The position numbers were made by a program, and so were the translations under genes. The notes below the pieces were generated by a model that was not told the origin of the DNA, did not search any database, and saw nothing but the letters and a program-made list of their open reading frames with translations. This document shows positions 8,733-16,905 of a stretch of 53,670 bases of DNA, one piece after another. The DNA is from Gemmatimonadota bacterium (GTDB lineage Bacteria; Latescibacterota; UBA2968): NCBI GenBank assembly GCA_002727195.1, contig PBWH01000011.1, positions 1 through 53,670 on the forward strand, given 5' to 3'. Position 1 is the stretch's first letter. Each line of letters begins with the position of its first letter.

Positions 8733-10700
8733 TCAATACCCGTGGATATAGTGACCTCCCGTCGGGAACCAGATCAAGTCGACCAGAAAGGAAAGACCCA
8801 CAGCGGCGGCATACCCCACGATCAGCCCGTAAACCCCTGGCTTGACCCGTTCATACAGCGTGATTCCGCCTAACCGCAGGATGGCTGCTTTGGCACCCCA
8901 GATAAGGAAGATATCAAGGACATACAAACGCACGTAGCCATCGAACATCAGGAGCAGCCCGACCGGATGGAACGGCCACCAACTGGCGCGCGCCTGGAGG
9001 ATGGTGGTCAGAGCGGCCGCTCCAATACCCAAGAACCAGACAAAGATCTTGGCCGGATCAGTAACCGTGCGCGCTGAGGTTTCAGACACCGCTTTCGCGA
9101 TCCCGTTGTAGACGCCTCGAGGTGCGCCAACGAGCGACCAGGTCCGGAAGGTCGCTCCGCCGTCGAGGTAGCACAGCCAGACAGTATACAGACCCGCGAT
9201 CGCCAGGCCGAGCAGAACAGCGCTGTAGATCGTGCGGGCCTTCAGCCTCGCTCCGAGCAGACGAGCGACGTGCGGCAGCGCCACCGGGAGCCGCCATCCT
9301 GCCAGAAGTCGCCAGTTCACGACACGCGATGCGACAAGCGTCGCCTCCGACATCCTCGAAGTGCCTGCCCAGATCACGGGAATCGACGTGCCCCAGTTCG
9401 GGAACAGGTAGGCAAACCCGCTGGCCGCCAGGAACTTCATGATCAAGAACAGGCTCGTCCAGAACAGGATCACCCACGACGCGGCGAGGATCAGGCTGTA
9501 GCCTACCGCTGACAGCCAGAAGATCAGAAACAGCGACCCACCAATCAACAACCAAAGTGCGGTTCGAGGAGTGACAATCGCGGTCGAAACGCTTTTCCCC
9601 CGACGGGCTTCACGCCATACGTTTGCAAGATGGCCACGTGCGGTCCACACCGACCAGATAGCGAGCCCGATCATCACGCCGTGGATAAACAAGCCAATGA
9701 TGTCCGGCGGTTTCGCTTCCTGACCCGTCAGGCCGATGGAAAAGCCAACACGGGTCATCCCGTATTGCGCGACCAGCCCGACCAGATAGAGGGACCAGAT
9801 ACTGAAGAGAATGTTCAGCTCGCACAGAAACGCGACACCCAGCACCGTCGGAAGAAGCCTATAGGACTGGGCCGGCAGATATCTCGACACAAGCGACCCC
9901 CTCGGTCCGTTCGGACCGTAATAGGGATCGAAGATCGGAATCCGTGGGAATGACGAGTAGAAGTACTCAACGATATTCCACAAAAGCGGCAGCGCGGCCA
10001 CACCAAACCCGATCCAGAAGGTGGCGGAGCGGACATACGGAACCCAGCCCGGTGTCCGATCGAATCCCTCCGTAAGAGCAATGGGCACCTGGGCCACGGG
10101 GAAAGTCAACCGTTCGTGTTGCGCCCACTGTTTCTGGAAGATGGCCGTCAGCGCAATCGATATGGCGGTCATCGCCACCGCCACACTGCCGATCCAGACC
10201 AGGGGCATGAGCCAGGCCGACCAGGGGACCACCTGCCCCTCATCCAAGCCCAGGTAGAATCCTTCGATCACACCGGGTCGGTCTGTTGGGTACATCCACC
10301 AGGGCAAGTAGTCGAAGATCAGGTCTGACCATCTGTTCTCGGGCGACGCGTAGTATCGTGGTGCCGCCATAACACCGACCCACTGGGTTGCCCAGTTGTA
10401 GCCGGCGAAGGCACCGCCTACCCAGAGGACGCTGAAGACCGTCCGGAGCTCAATCGTGGTGAGGGACCACGTGGGGACAAATCGCTTGAGTAGCGTGTTC
10501 AAGAAGAGCCAGCCGACAAACGGTAACAGAACCACGAGCGGCAGGTTAGACATCGCCATATGCGCGCTCCTCGATTCAAACTCGAGGTAGGTCGCGCCGC
10601 AACCTGCGATGCCGAGTGTCGCGAATGCGAGGACAATCGCGACCGAACGCGGCCGATCAGCGGAGGCCTGAGAGGCTGGAAAGCGTTCTGGGAGTGCCAT
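8733..10700 (-). CDS. Large polytopic membrane protein (DUF6785/DUF6784-like)
   Basis: A 655-aa inner-membrane protein with roughly 12-14 hydrophobic segments. Visible landmarks are QWAQHERLTFPVAQVPIAL (about residue 190), a long middle segment around GQEAKPPDIIGLFIHG, and a C-terminal TM near the end (YGLIVGYAAAVGLSF). The pattern reminds me of DUF6785/DUF6784 proteins, which look like distant oligopeptide-transporter relatives and are common in Planctomycetes and Latescibacteria; the assignment is tentative. It leads an operon with the ABC ATPase and the IolC-like kinase, so a second uptake route for a sugar or peptide-like substrate is plausible. Function unknown. Confidence 0.7.
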   Translation of the reverse strand: MALPERFPASQASADRPRSVAIVLAFATLGIAGCGATYLEFESRSAHMAMSNLPLVVLLPFVGWLFLNTLLKRFVPTWSLTTIELRTVFSVLWVGGAFAGYNWATQWVGVMAAPRYYASPENRWSDLIFDYLPWWMYPTDRPGVIEGFYLGLDEGQVVPWSAWLMPLVWIGSVAVAMTAISIALTAIFQKQWAQHERLTFPVAQVPIALTEGFDRTPGWVPYVRSATFWIGFGVAALPLLWNIVEYFYSSFPRIPIFDPYYGPNGPRGSLVSRYLPAQSYRLLPTVLGVAFLCELNILFSIWSLYLVGLVAQYGMTRVGFSIGLTGQEAKPPDIIGLFIHGVMIGLAIWSVWTARGHLANVWREARRGKSVSTAIVTPRTALWLLIGGSLFLIFWLSAVGYSLILAASWVILFWTSLFLIMKFLAASGFAYLFPNWGTSIPVIWAGTSRMSEATLVASRVVNWRLLAGWRLPVALPHVARLLGARLKARTIYSAVLLGLAIAGLYTVWLCYLDGGATFRTWSLVGAPRGVYNGIAKAVSETSARTVTDPAKIFVWFLGIGAAALTTILQARASWWPFHPVGLLLMFDGYVRLYVLDIFLIWGAKAAILRLGGITLYERVKPGVYGLIVGYAAAVGLSFLVDLIWFPTGGHYIHGY

Positions 10701-10708
10701 AGACCCCG

Positions 10709-10737
10709 AATATACGCCGCAACACGGACCTGGACAA
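10709..10737 (-). promoter_or_regulatory. Promoter for the 10700-6943 operon, probably leaderless
   Basis: On the minus strand, -35 TTGTCC (10737-10732), a 17-base spacer and -10 TATATT (10714-10709, 5 of 6) predict initiation near 10702. The start ATG is at 10700, so the mRNA would have essentially no 5' leader. No Shine-Dalgarno site is needed or seen. Confidence 0.5.
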
Positions 10738-10750
10738 TTCGGCCCATATT

Positions 10751-10782
10751 AAAAGGGCGACGTCTGGAGACGTCGCCCTTTT
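10751..10782 (-). terminator. Strong bidirectional Rho-independent terminator
   Basis: A perfect 14-bp stem (AAAAGGGCGACGTC / GACGTCGCCCTTTT) with a TGGA loop and U-tracts on both strands. It lies 24 bases past the stop of the sorting-domain gene on the minus strand and insulates it from the next operon's promoter. Confidence 0.85.
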
Positions 10783-10805
10783 TTTTTGTTCGCCCGCGGT
10801 TCGAC

Positions 10806-11597
10806 TTACTTGAGTAGCATCATCCGCCGCTGGTCGGAGAAGGTGCCCGACCGCATCTTGTAGAAATAGACGCCACTGGCCACCTGCCGCCCGAAGCTGT
10901 CTCGGCCATCCCACCTTACAGTGTAGGCCCCGACCTCCTGGACCTCATCCACAAGGGTCCGAATCTCCTGACCGAGCGACGAGTAGACGGTCAACAGGGC
11001 CCGCCCCGACTCGCGAAGCTGGTAAGAGATCGTCGTCTCCGGGTTGAACGGATTTGGGACGTTCTGCTGCAGGCCATAATCCGTTGGGCCCAGGCTGACG
11101 TTCTGGAGAACTGACGCAGGGACCTCGGTCGTCTCCCCGGCGAGGTCAACCATAATGCCCTCAACGAGCCGGAAATCCGAGAGCCCGGCGTCACCGACCT
11201 TACGGAAGACGACCTCCGCAAGTTGACCATTCCCCGATGCGGAGGATCCATCCACCTGAACAGCCCCGACAGCCACGCGTCCCGCTTCGTGGTTCTTGTG
11301 CACCATCAAGGCGGCGTTTCCGTTCGTACTGATCATGCTGGCATCGGCCTCTTCGCTCCGAACATACTCAAACTGTTCGGGATCGAACGTGAGAACAAAA
11401 CCGTAGCCCTTGATGTTTCGAGCGGCCTCGGCGCCGACCTGGATGCGCAGCACATCACTGTCCGATTTTACCTGCGTGACCGTCAGTCGCGCACCTAGAG
11501 CTGACTGCTTGAGGTCAAGTCCTTGGGTAATCAGGTCCGCCGGGCTCGGGCCAGACACAGCTAGCGCAGTAACAAGAGTAAAGGCGATTCGTTTCAT
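10806..11597 (-). CDS. Secreted cohesin-like protein with C-terminal sorting domain
   Basis: Secreted protein of about 263 aa. A signal peptide (MKRIAFTLVTALAVSGPSPA) is followed by a cohesin-like beta domain (IKGYGFVLTFDPEQFEYV, GQLAEVVFRK) and a C-terminal ~85-residue module NVPNPFNPETTISYQL ... SLGQEIRTLVD ... VRWDGRDSFGRQVASGVYFY ... MMLLK. That module is the FlgD-like/T9SS type A sorting domain common in FCB and related phyla, which directs export and surface attachment. I chose the internal ATG at 11597 because GAGG lies just upstream, rather than the ATG at 11609, which has none. It is a single-gene unit ending at the strong terminator. Confidence 0.85.
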   Translation of the reverse strand: MKRIAFTLVTALAVSGPSPADLITQGLDLKQSALGARLTVTQVKSDSDVLRIQVGAEAARNIKGYGFVLTFDPEQFEYVRSEEADASMISTNGNAALMVHKNHEAGRVAVGAVQVDGSSASGNGQLAEVVFRKVGDAGLSDFRLVEGIMVDLAGETTEVPASVLQNVSLGPTDYGLQQNVPNPFNPETTISYQLRESGRALLTVYSSLGQEIRTLVDEVQEVGAYTVRWDGRDSFGRQVASGVYFYKMRSGTFSDQRRMMLLK

Positions 11598-11784
11598 AGA
11601 GAGCCTCATTATTTACGTGGGTCGTCAGGTGATGAACGTCCATAAGCCGATTTCGTTCCCATTCATCCCTGCAAAGGCCACCCCGGCGACACCTCACCAG
11701 ATCCAACCAGCCATATCCGTTTATTTAACAGCTCTTTACGCAGACATGTTCTTGGCGCCATCCTTGGTGCGGACCTTTACTCAA

Positions 11785-12681
11785 TCATGAGACCCGCCCA
11801 AAATGGTCCTTCCACTGGTTTGCAAGCGGCCGACCCTCTGAGCTCTCGAGAACGGCCATATCGTGGGGCCGCATCTCATGGTAGGCACGAGCATGGCCGA
11901 CGTTCTCGACGATTTCCTCTACCGAGTACATGCCTACCACTGCCACCGCAACCCCTGGAAGGCTGAGCGCATAGTGCATGGCTCGTTCGTGGTCCTGGCC
12001 ACTCTCGGACATCAGTGACTTGACGGGTTTGTCATATTTCTGGTCAGGGGCGCCTCCATAGACCTTCATGGCCGCGACGCCGACGCTCTGCTCTCGGGCA
12101 GCGGAAAGGGGTCCGCCTTGAAAGTCGTAGGTGTGCCGGTCTCCATAATTGAGCGCGAACATGACCGCGTCGACCTCAGCTTCGGCGAGTACTCGCTCGG
12201 ACTTCGCCGGCCAGTGATGGGCAGTAAAACCGATGTATTTCGTCAAGCCCCGTTTCTGTGCGCTGCGCAGGCCGGCCAGAGCCCCGTCGTCGGCGAGAAT
12301 CTCGTCCGCATCTAGATTTCCAACGGAGTGGACAAAGGTGACGTCCACCGCATCCACCCGCATATCCTTCAGACTCTGCTCCAGAATCTCGACCGCGCGA
12401 TCGGCCTTCGACGTGTGCGCTTTCGTCACCAGGAAGACCTCGTCCCTTCTGGAGGGCAAAACCTCCCCTAACTGAATCTGAGCTCGATCGTACCCGGGCG
12501 CTGTGTCGAGATACGTAATTCCGTGATCGATGGCCGCGTGAATCACGTCGACGGCGTCGAAATCATTCAGGCCGAAGCCGCCCGGCGCCGTGCCAAGCCC
12601 CAGGATGGATACCTCCTCCTCCGTCTTCCCGAACACTCGCTTTTCCAGAGACGCAGTCTTCCTTTGGGTCGCTTCAGACAC
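11785..12681 (-). CDS. Aldo/keto reductase
   Basis: NADPH-dependent TIM-barrel oxidoreductase, 298 aa. The catalytic tetrad is visible: Asp and Tyr in LDTAPGY, Lys in LVTKAH, His in VTFVHS. The C-terminal segment (LPGVAVAVVGMYSVEEIVENV) is the family's cofactor region. It starts at GTG with a strong AGGAGG site seven bases upstream. Substrate unknown; it is closest in feel to the sugar-cluster AKRs of environmental bacteria. It is separated by about 57 bases from the lipoprotein gene upstream. Confidence 0.9.
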   Translation of the reverse strand: MSEATQRKTASLEKRVFGKTEEEVSILGLGTAPGGFGLNDFDAVDVIHAAIDHGITYLDTAPGYDRAQIQLGEVLPSRRDEVFLVTKAHTSKADRAVEILEQSLKDMRVDAVDVTFVHSVGNLDADEILADDGALAGLRSAQKRGLTKYIGFTAHHWPAKSERVLAEAEVDAVMFALNYGDRHTYDFQGGPLSAAREQSVGVAAMKVYGGAPDQKYDKPVKSLMSESGQDHERAMHYALSLPGVAVAVVGMYSVEEIVENVGHARAYHEMRPHDMAVLESSEGRPLANQWKDHFGRVS

Positions 12682-12738
12682 GAGATACCCTCCTGGGGTA
12701 GACCGACACGAGTTGCAACAACGTTCGGATGATTCTGG

Positions 12739-13062
12739 TCAGCTGAAACAACTGGGATCGTCCGCAGACCGGGTCGGGTTCGTAACGTTGAATATATCGA
12801 CGAAGATGGGTGAAAGCCCGGGGAAGCTGGATCCAGGGGGGGCCACAACCGCCTCCCAACTCGAGGTGTCCCGAGGCGTAAAGGCATGCTCTACGATAGC
12901 ATCCTCGGCATCGATGATCGCCCATCCGGCGCGGGCGAGATCCTTTGGCACGATCAACGAGAATCCGAATTCATCGTTCGTGTAGTTCGTGAACAGCTCT
13001 TTGCCCTGTCGTCCGCAGCATAGCACAAGCATCACGGCGACACAGACGCCCGGTGCTCTCAT
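12739..13062 (-). CDS. Small hypothetical lipoprotein
   Basis: A 107-aa protein starting MRAPGVCVAVMLVLCCG, a short signal with Cys at residues 15-16 that fits lipoprotein processing, followed by ELFTNYTNDEFGFSLIVPKDL and a mixed alpha/beta region. The middle resembles the opening of PsbP/DUF1795-type domains (NDEFGFSLIVP) but is too short to be sure. The start is fixed by the four-base ATGA overlap with the upstream barrel gene; the longer reading of this frame upstream is an out-of-gene extension. Confidence 0.6.
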   Translation of the reverse strand: MRAPGVCVAVMLVLCCGRQGKELFTNYTNDEFGFSLIVPKDLARAGWAIIDAEDAIVEHAFTPRDTSSWEAVVAPPGSSFPGLSPIFVDIFNVTNPTRSADDPSCFS

Positions 13063-13583
13063 AGCGACCTGAGTTTGTAGCTGATCCCGAGCGTGACGCG
13101 AAGAGACGTTGCTCCCTCGATGTTGCCGAGTAGCCATCTGACCTCGAAAACGCCCTTCAGCTTCTCGAGGTGGCGCTCCATGCCCAGCAACACGAAATGG
13201 ATGGACGTGTCCAGTTGATCTCGAAACGCACCGGCTTCGAACCGACGATACCGGTTTACCCCAAGGCCTCCCCCTGTGAACGCGTAAGCCGTCTTCCGTC
13301 GGTTGACCCAATAATACTTGAAGATCGTGCTTCCACCGACCACATCGACGTCTCGTCCACCGAGATCCCGTCCCGATCCGGTTTCCCCCGACACCTCTAG
13401 CAGCACTTTCGGGCTGAAGAGTGTTGCGATGTCCACTTTGACCAGCCAGAGCGTTCTGGTGTCGTCTCCCTGCACGACATCCTTCCCCACCCGTGGGCCG
13501 ATATTGTAGAGACCAATACCGGCGTGGGTGGGCGCGGAAATCACGAGGGCCAAGCCGAACAGGACTACCATCATTAGCTTCAA
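13059..13583 (-). CDS. Predicted outer-membrane beta-barrel protein
   Basis: About 175 aa: signal peptide MKLMMVVLFGLALVISAPTHA, then amphipathic strands (TLWLVKVDIATLF, TIFKYYWVNR, TAYAFTGGGLGVNRY, FEVRWLLGNIEG, RVTLGISYKLRSL) typical of a small 8-stranded barrel. I placed the start at the TTG at 13583 because AGGAAG lies upstream and the preceding gene stops at 13609; the ATG pair nine bases further in is the alternative. It is coupled to the lipoprotein by a four-base overlap. Function unknown. Confidence 0.65.
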   Translation of the reverse strand: MKLMMVVLFGLALVISAPTHAGIGLYNIGPRVGKDVVQGDDTRTLWLVKVDIATLFSPKVLLEVSGETGSGRDLGGRDVDVVGGSTIFKYYWVNRRKTAYAFTGGGLGVNRYRRFEAGAFRDQLDTSIHFVLLGMERHLEKLKGVFEVRWLLGNIEGATSLRVTLGISYKLRSL

Positions 13584-13608
13584 GTGAGTCTTCCTTTTTG
13601 TAGACCGT

Positions 13609-13935
13609 TCAGGAAACAGCTGTACCGAGCGACCTGAGATACGTGTAGGTAAAGATGCCCGTGTCGTGACCGTCTTCCCACCGAATCTGGATCGCATACC
13701 GTCCTACGGGGATCACATCACGGACGCCGTCACTGGCCCCCAACTCGTCCGCCGTGATCATGTGCAGTTCGTCAGTCGTCTGGGCTGCACGGTTCCCCTC
13801 ACAGACAGCGCACGGACACAATCGGCGAAGATCATCCAGCCGGACCTCCTGGGACAAGCCGTCGTCCCAAGACAATCCCATCGTTCCCCGATCCCGGCTG
13901 ACTTCGATATCTGACAGCGATGGCTCCCGATTCAT
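13609..13935 (-). CDS. DUF971 domain protein
   Basis: A stand-alone 108-aa DUF971 (gamma-butyrobetaine hydroxylase N-terminal-like) domain. Its hallmarks are GLSWDDG, VRLDDLRRLCPCAVC (the Cys pair expected for metal/Fe-S binding) and AIQIRWEDGHDTGIFTY at the end. In other bacteria this domain is found alone or fused to ApbC/Mrp Fe-S carriers, but its role is not settled. It heads the short minus-strand group with the barrel and lipoprotein and is divergent from tonB. Confidence 0.85.
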   Translation of the reverse strand: MNREPSLSDIEVSRDRGTMGLSWDDGLSQEVRLDDLRRLCPCAVCEGNRAAQTTDELHMITADELGASDGVRDVIPVGRYAIQIRWEDGHDTGIFTYTYLRSLGTAVS

Positions 13936-13945
13936 CCGACATACC

Positions 13946-13973
13946 TTGACATTTGGTGCTCGAAACCTAAATT
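13946..13973 (+). promoter_or_regulatory. Promoter ahead of the tonB leader
   Basis: Perfect -35 TTGACA (13946-13951), 16-base spacer, -10 TAAATT (13968-13973; 4 of 6). Predicted initiation near 13980 places the hairpin at 14000-14035 at the start of the transcript. Confidence 0.5.
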
Positions 13974-13999
13974 CGAAATGCAGCGCTTAAACGCCCCAA

Positions 14000-14035
14000 C
14001 CGGGTCGAAGTTCACCTTCGACCCGGAACTTTTTT
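14000..14035 (+). terminator. Terminator hairpin in the tonB leader
   Basis: A perfect 11-bp stem CCGGGTCGAAG / CTTCGACCCGG with loop TTCAC, followed three bases later by six T. It is oriented on the plus strand, where the only upstream element is the promoter at 13946. It therefore acts either as an attenuator for tonB or as the end of a ~55-nt small RNA. Confidence 0.65.
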
Positions 14036-14082
14036 GGCATAAGGAGGTCTAAGCTCTTGTATATCCAAGTGCTTAGGCGACC

Positions 14083-14847
14083 ATGCAAATCATCCACCAC
14101 AGATACCCCCACTACCTGATCTCCCAACTCGCCGCCGAGGACGACCGACGTCGCCTGATCCAGAGACTCAAGACGGACAAGCCGAACGATGTCCCCCTAC
14201 TGACCAGGGATAAGCAGCCCGACGCGGACCTCAAGATCGCCTACAAAACGACGATTCGCCAGAGCGCAATCGCAGCTTTTGTGCTGATCGGAACTGTCTT
14301 TCTCTACAACCCGGAGGAAGTTTTGACGGTCGGTACCCGGAGTCGTCCTGCGATCGTCTTCAACATGCAACACATTCCAGAGACGATCCAAAAGGCCCTG
14401 CCTCCAGCCCCACCTAGGCCGGTCGTCCCGCTGGCCGTGGAAGGAGAGGAAGTTCCCGACAGCGTCACAATCGAACCGACAGATCTCGATCTGGATGCGC
14501 TACCGCTCGACCTAGCACTCGCTGGACCAGGAGGGCCGATGGGCCCCATCTCGGACGAGCCGATGAATGTCGCAGACATCGACTACAAGCCCCACCTTCT
14601 CACTCTGATTATGCCTGCCTTCCCGGAGGAAGCGAAGAAGGCGAAGCTCAAGCAGGGCCAGGCAAGGGTCAAGCTACTCGTAGACAAGAAGGGGAACGTC
14701 GAGAAGGTCGAATTCATAAACGGCCCTCCCCACTTCCGCGAGGAGGCCATCTCAACAGCGTATCGCTATCGATTTCGTCCGGGCAAGCATCAGGGAGAGG
14801 TGCGGAAGGTCTGGATGGAGGTCTCCATCCAGTTCAAATACGATTGA
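14083..14847 (+). CDS. TonB family energy transducer
   Basis: A 254-aa inner-membrane-anchored periplasmic protein that transmits proton-motive force to outer-membrane receptors. There is a cytoplasmic N-terminus of about 60 residues (longer than in E. coli TonB), a single TM (SAIAAFVLIGTVFLYN, ~65-80), a Pro-rich linker (ALPPAPPRPVVP), and a C-terminal TonB domain (MPAFPEEAKKAKLKQGQARV, AYRYRFRPGKHQGEVRKVW). No exbB/exbD lies next to it. The long N-terminal cytoplasmic tail is typical of FCB-type TonB proteins. It converges on the cyclic-nucleotide-binding gene with a 10-base gap. Confidence 0.88.
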   Translation: MQIIHHRYPHYLISQLAAEDDRRRLIQRLKTDKPNDVPLLTRDKQPDADLKIAYKTTIRQSAIAAFVLIGTVFLYNPEEVLTVGTRSRPAIVFNMQHIPETIQKALPPAPPRPVVPLAVEGEEVPDSVTIEPTDLDLDALPLDLALAGPGGPMGPISDEPMNVADIDYKPHLLTLIMPAFPEEAKKAKLKQGQARVKLLVDKKGNVEKVEFINGPPHFREEAISTAYRYRFRPGKHQGEVRKVWMEVSIQFKYD

Positions 14848-14857
14848 ACCAGGGCGT

Positions 14858-15328
14858 TCAACCCTGTCGCTTGAGATCTGCGATCTGCTCGTTTGCTGCT
14901 CGAAGTCTCTTCGACAACACGCGGGTCATATTCAGGATGACCGTCAGGTGGGCATCCCGGTTGCCCTCGAAGAAGGATCTCAACGTTTCCAGTGGAAACT
15001 CGATCAAGCACGCCTCGGGGTTTGCTCGAACCGTCGCCGATCTCGGCAGGATATCCACAAAGACCATCTCGCCGAAGAAGTCACCTCGCCTGCTGAGCCG
15101 TGTCAGCTCGATGCGGTCACCCCCGTCGGCCCGTTTCTCGATTGTCACCTCGCCATCGTGGAGCAGATATATCGACTCCCCAGGCTCCCCCTCCTCAACC
15201 ACGACCCCCTCTGCCTTCACATCGTGTAGCTGAGCGCCATTCACGAGGTCACGCAGTTCACCCTGGTTCAGCCCCACAAACAGGGGCGACAGGCTCAGGG
15301 CGACATAATCGATATCTTTCGGCTTCAT
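14858..15328 (-). CDS. Cyclic nucleotide-binding domain protein
   Basis: A 156-aa CRP-like sensory domain without a DNA-binding helix-turn-helix. Features: SPLFVGLNQGELRDLV helix, EEGEPGESIYLLHDGEV beta-roll, the phosphate-binding cassette RGDFFGEM ... DILPRSATVRA (Glu and Arg of the cNMP site are present) and a C-terminal coiled helix (LSKRLRAANEQIADLKRQ). It would act by protein-protein contact. It is the last gene of the seven-gene operon headed by the barrel/14-haem cytochrome, suggesting nucleotide control of that system. Confidence 0.88.
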   Translation of the reverse strand: MKPKDIDYVALSLSPLFVGLNQGELRDLVNGAQLHDVKAEGVVVEEGEPGESIYLLHDGEVTIEKRADGGDRIELTRLSRRGDFFGEMVFVDILPRSATVRANPEACLIEFPLETLRSFFEGNRDAHLTVILNMTRVLSKRLRAANEQIADLKRQG

Positions 15329-15342
15329 TTCAGCCTGCTTCT

Positions 15343-16035
15343 CTAAGGTTCCAGGCGATGGCGAATCGTCAACTCCTGAAGGAGTATGCCATACCGTGCG
15401 CGTAGCGACGGATCAAGACTAAACCCGTGCCGATAGGCCCAGGCAGCTTCCTTGTAGAATCCCTTGACCGTGAGCACACGGCCGAGCAGGACATAGTTGG
15501 GCGCATACTCCGGCGCAATTTCCGTGATCCGCGTCGCGGCCTCGTGAGCATCGTCCAGGTTCTTTCGATCCAGCTGAATCCAACCTAACCCGAACAGGGC
15601 CAGATAGGCATCGGGATCCTTATCAAGAACGAGCTGGTAGTAGAGTTCCGCGTTATTAGCGTTTCCAGACGCCTGGTAGAGGTAGCCGAGTGTAACCTGA
15701 GCGGACGTATCCAGGGAGTCGAGTGCCGATATCTGAAGGCAGGTCGCGATAGCGTTCTCGACGTCCTTCAACCTCAGGTAACAACTCGCCTGGAGCCGCA
15801 ACGCCTGGAGGTGGTTGGGCGTACGGAGCACGATGTCCTGGAGCTCAGCGGCCGCCCCTTCCGCATCCCCAGCCTCCATCGACGCGACGGCGCCTTCCAG
15901 CATCGGGTCGAGCACCAGGATAGACGAATCCGGGTCAACCGAGAGCAACGTGTCCAAGAAGCTGGACAAGTCTGTCTCCTGCTGAGCGCCCGCGGGGATG
16001 CCAAGACCGAGAAATAGGGCCAACAGAAAGATCAC
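15343..16035 (-). CDS. Secreted/periplasmic TPR protein
   Basis: A 230-aa protein with signal peptide MIFLLALFLGLGIPAGAQ and four or five tetratricopeptide repeats (for example AVASMEAGDAEGAAAELQDIV, QALRLQASCYLRLKDVENAI, AQVTLGYLYQASGNANNAEL, LALFGLGWIQLDRKNLDDAH). TPR solenoids scaffold protein complexes. Its ATG overlaps the stop of the upstream TPR gene by four bases, and the pair probably acts together in the periplasm with the cytochrome proteins. Confidence 0.8.
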   Translation of the reverse strand: MIFLLALFLGLGIPAGAQQETDLSSFLDTLLSVDPDSSILVLDPMLEGAVASMEAGDAEGAAAELQDIVLRTPNHLQALRLQASCYLRLKDVENAIATCLQISALDSLDTSAQVTLGYLYQASGNANNAELYYQLVLDKDPDAYLALFGLGWIQLDRKNLDDAHEAATRITEIAPEYAPNYVLLGRVLTVKGFYKEAAWAYRHGFSLDPSLRARYGILLQELTIRHRLEP

Positions 16036-16664
16036 GAAAGATACTTTCCTTTGTTTAGAATCACACCGCCTCCCACCAGCGTCACCGTCAGCCCCCCTAC
16101 AACCAGCCCGATCGTCGCCCCAGAGAGCCGCGCCAGATCGCCCAGGACCTTCGAATGGAGCTTGATGAAAGCCTCGTTCTCCGGCTCCAAAGCGACCGCC
16201 TTCTCGATGGCCGCCCGTGCGTGGTCGTCTTCTCCCGCTTCGAAGTAGAGCCTGGCCAAGTTGTAGTAGGCGGCGGGAACCGGCTGCCGAGTCTTTGTCG
16301 CTCTCAAGTACAGCTTTTTCGCCGACTTGACCTTGCCCTGACGCTCATAGACCGTGCCGAGGTTGTTGAAAGCGTCTGAGTCTTCTGGATTGCGCTTCAG
16401 TACGTCCCGATACGTTCGCGCTGCCAGGTCATACCGTCTCTGGACCAGATACAGATGAGCCAGGTTGTATCGCGCGTCCGTGCTTGCAGGATTCCTCGAA
16501 ATGGCCTCCTTGTATAGTTTCTCGGCTTTCCTGGCATCCCTGGGCCGATCGATCCCCAGGTGATAACGCTGGGCCTCCGTGAAAACATCTTCCTGAGCGA
16601 ATAAGGACCCGACGGTCACGAGGACCAGGAAGAACTGCGCGAGGATGTGCGAGTACCTGGTCAC
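16032..16664 (-). CDS. Membrane-anchored TPR protein
   Basis: About 210 aa: N-terminal signal/anchor (HILAQFFLVLVTVGSLFAQ), three to four TPRs (ARYNLAHLYLVQRRYDLAAR, AFNNLGTVYERQGKVKSAKK, AYYNLARLYFEAGEDDHARA), then a C-terminal hydrophobic segment (TIGLVVGGLTVTLVGGGVIL) that would anchor it. I chose the GTG at 16664 because it sits two bases after the stop of the small gene at 16667-16846 and directly precedes the signal peptide; the frame stays open upstream to 16775 but without sensible sequence. Confidence 0.75.
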   Translation of the reverse strand: MTRYSHILAQFFLVLVTVGSLFAQEDVFTEAQRYHLGIDRPRDARKAEKLYKEAISRNPASTDARYNLAHLYLVQRRYDLAARTYRDVLKRNPEDSDAFNNLGTVYERQGKVKSAKKLYLRATKTRQPVPAAYYNLARLYFEAGEDDHARAAIEKAVALEPENEAFIKLHSKVLGDLARLSGATIGLVVGGLTVTLVGGGVILNKGKYLS

Positions 16665-16666
16665 CG

Positions 16667-16846
16667 TCAGAACGGATACATCTCGTCGATGCGTCCCACA
16701 AGGGCGTGACGCGTTTGCTCTCGATCTTCGAGCATAATGACGATAGCAGCCCGATGGCGCCAGGCGTCGAGACACTCTCGCACCGTGACATCAAGCCGAA
16801 GACACATCATTCGAAGAGACAGGATCCAGGCTACAAGTAGATACAC
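16667..16846 (-). CDS. Small 59-aa membrane peptide, unrecognised
   Basis: Candidate small gene starting at GTG with AGGAG five bases upstream. The N-terminal half is hydrophobic (MYLLVAWILSLRMMCL) and the C-terminal half is charged (VRECLDAWRHRAAIVIMLED ... GRIDEMYPF). Its stop is followed after two bases by the GTG of the TPR gene, which supports real translation and coupling. It lies between the cytochrome lipoprotein and the TPR pair in the same operon. No family recognised. Confidence 0.45.
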   Translation of the reverse strand: MYLLVAWILSLRMMCLRLDVTVRECLDAWRHRAAIVIMLEDREQTRHALVGRIDEMYPF

Positions 16847-16905
16847 AGCTTCTCCTTTTTCACCACAATAGTATCGGAAAGTCAACCGCCATGAGTCAAA
16901 CGGGA

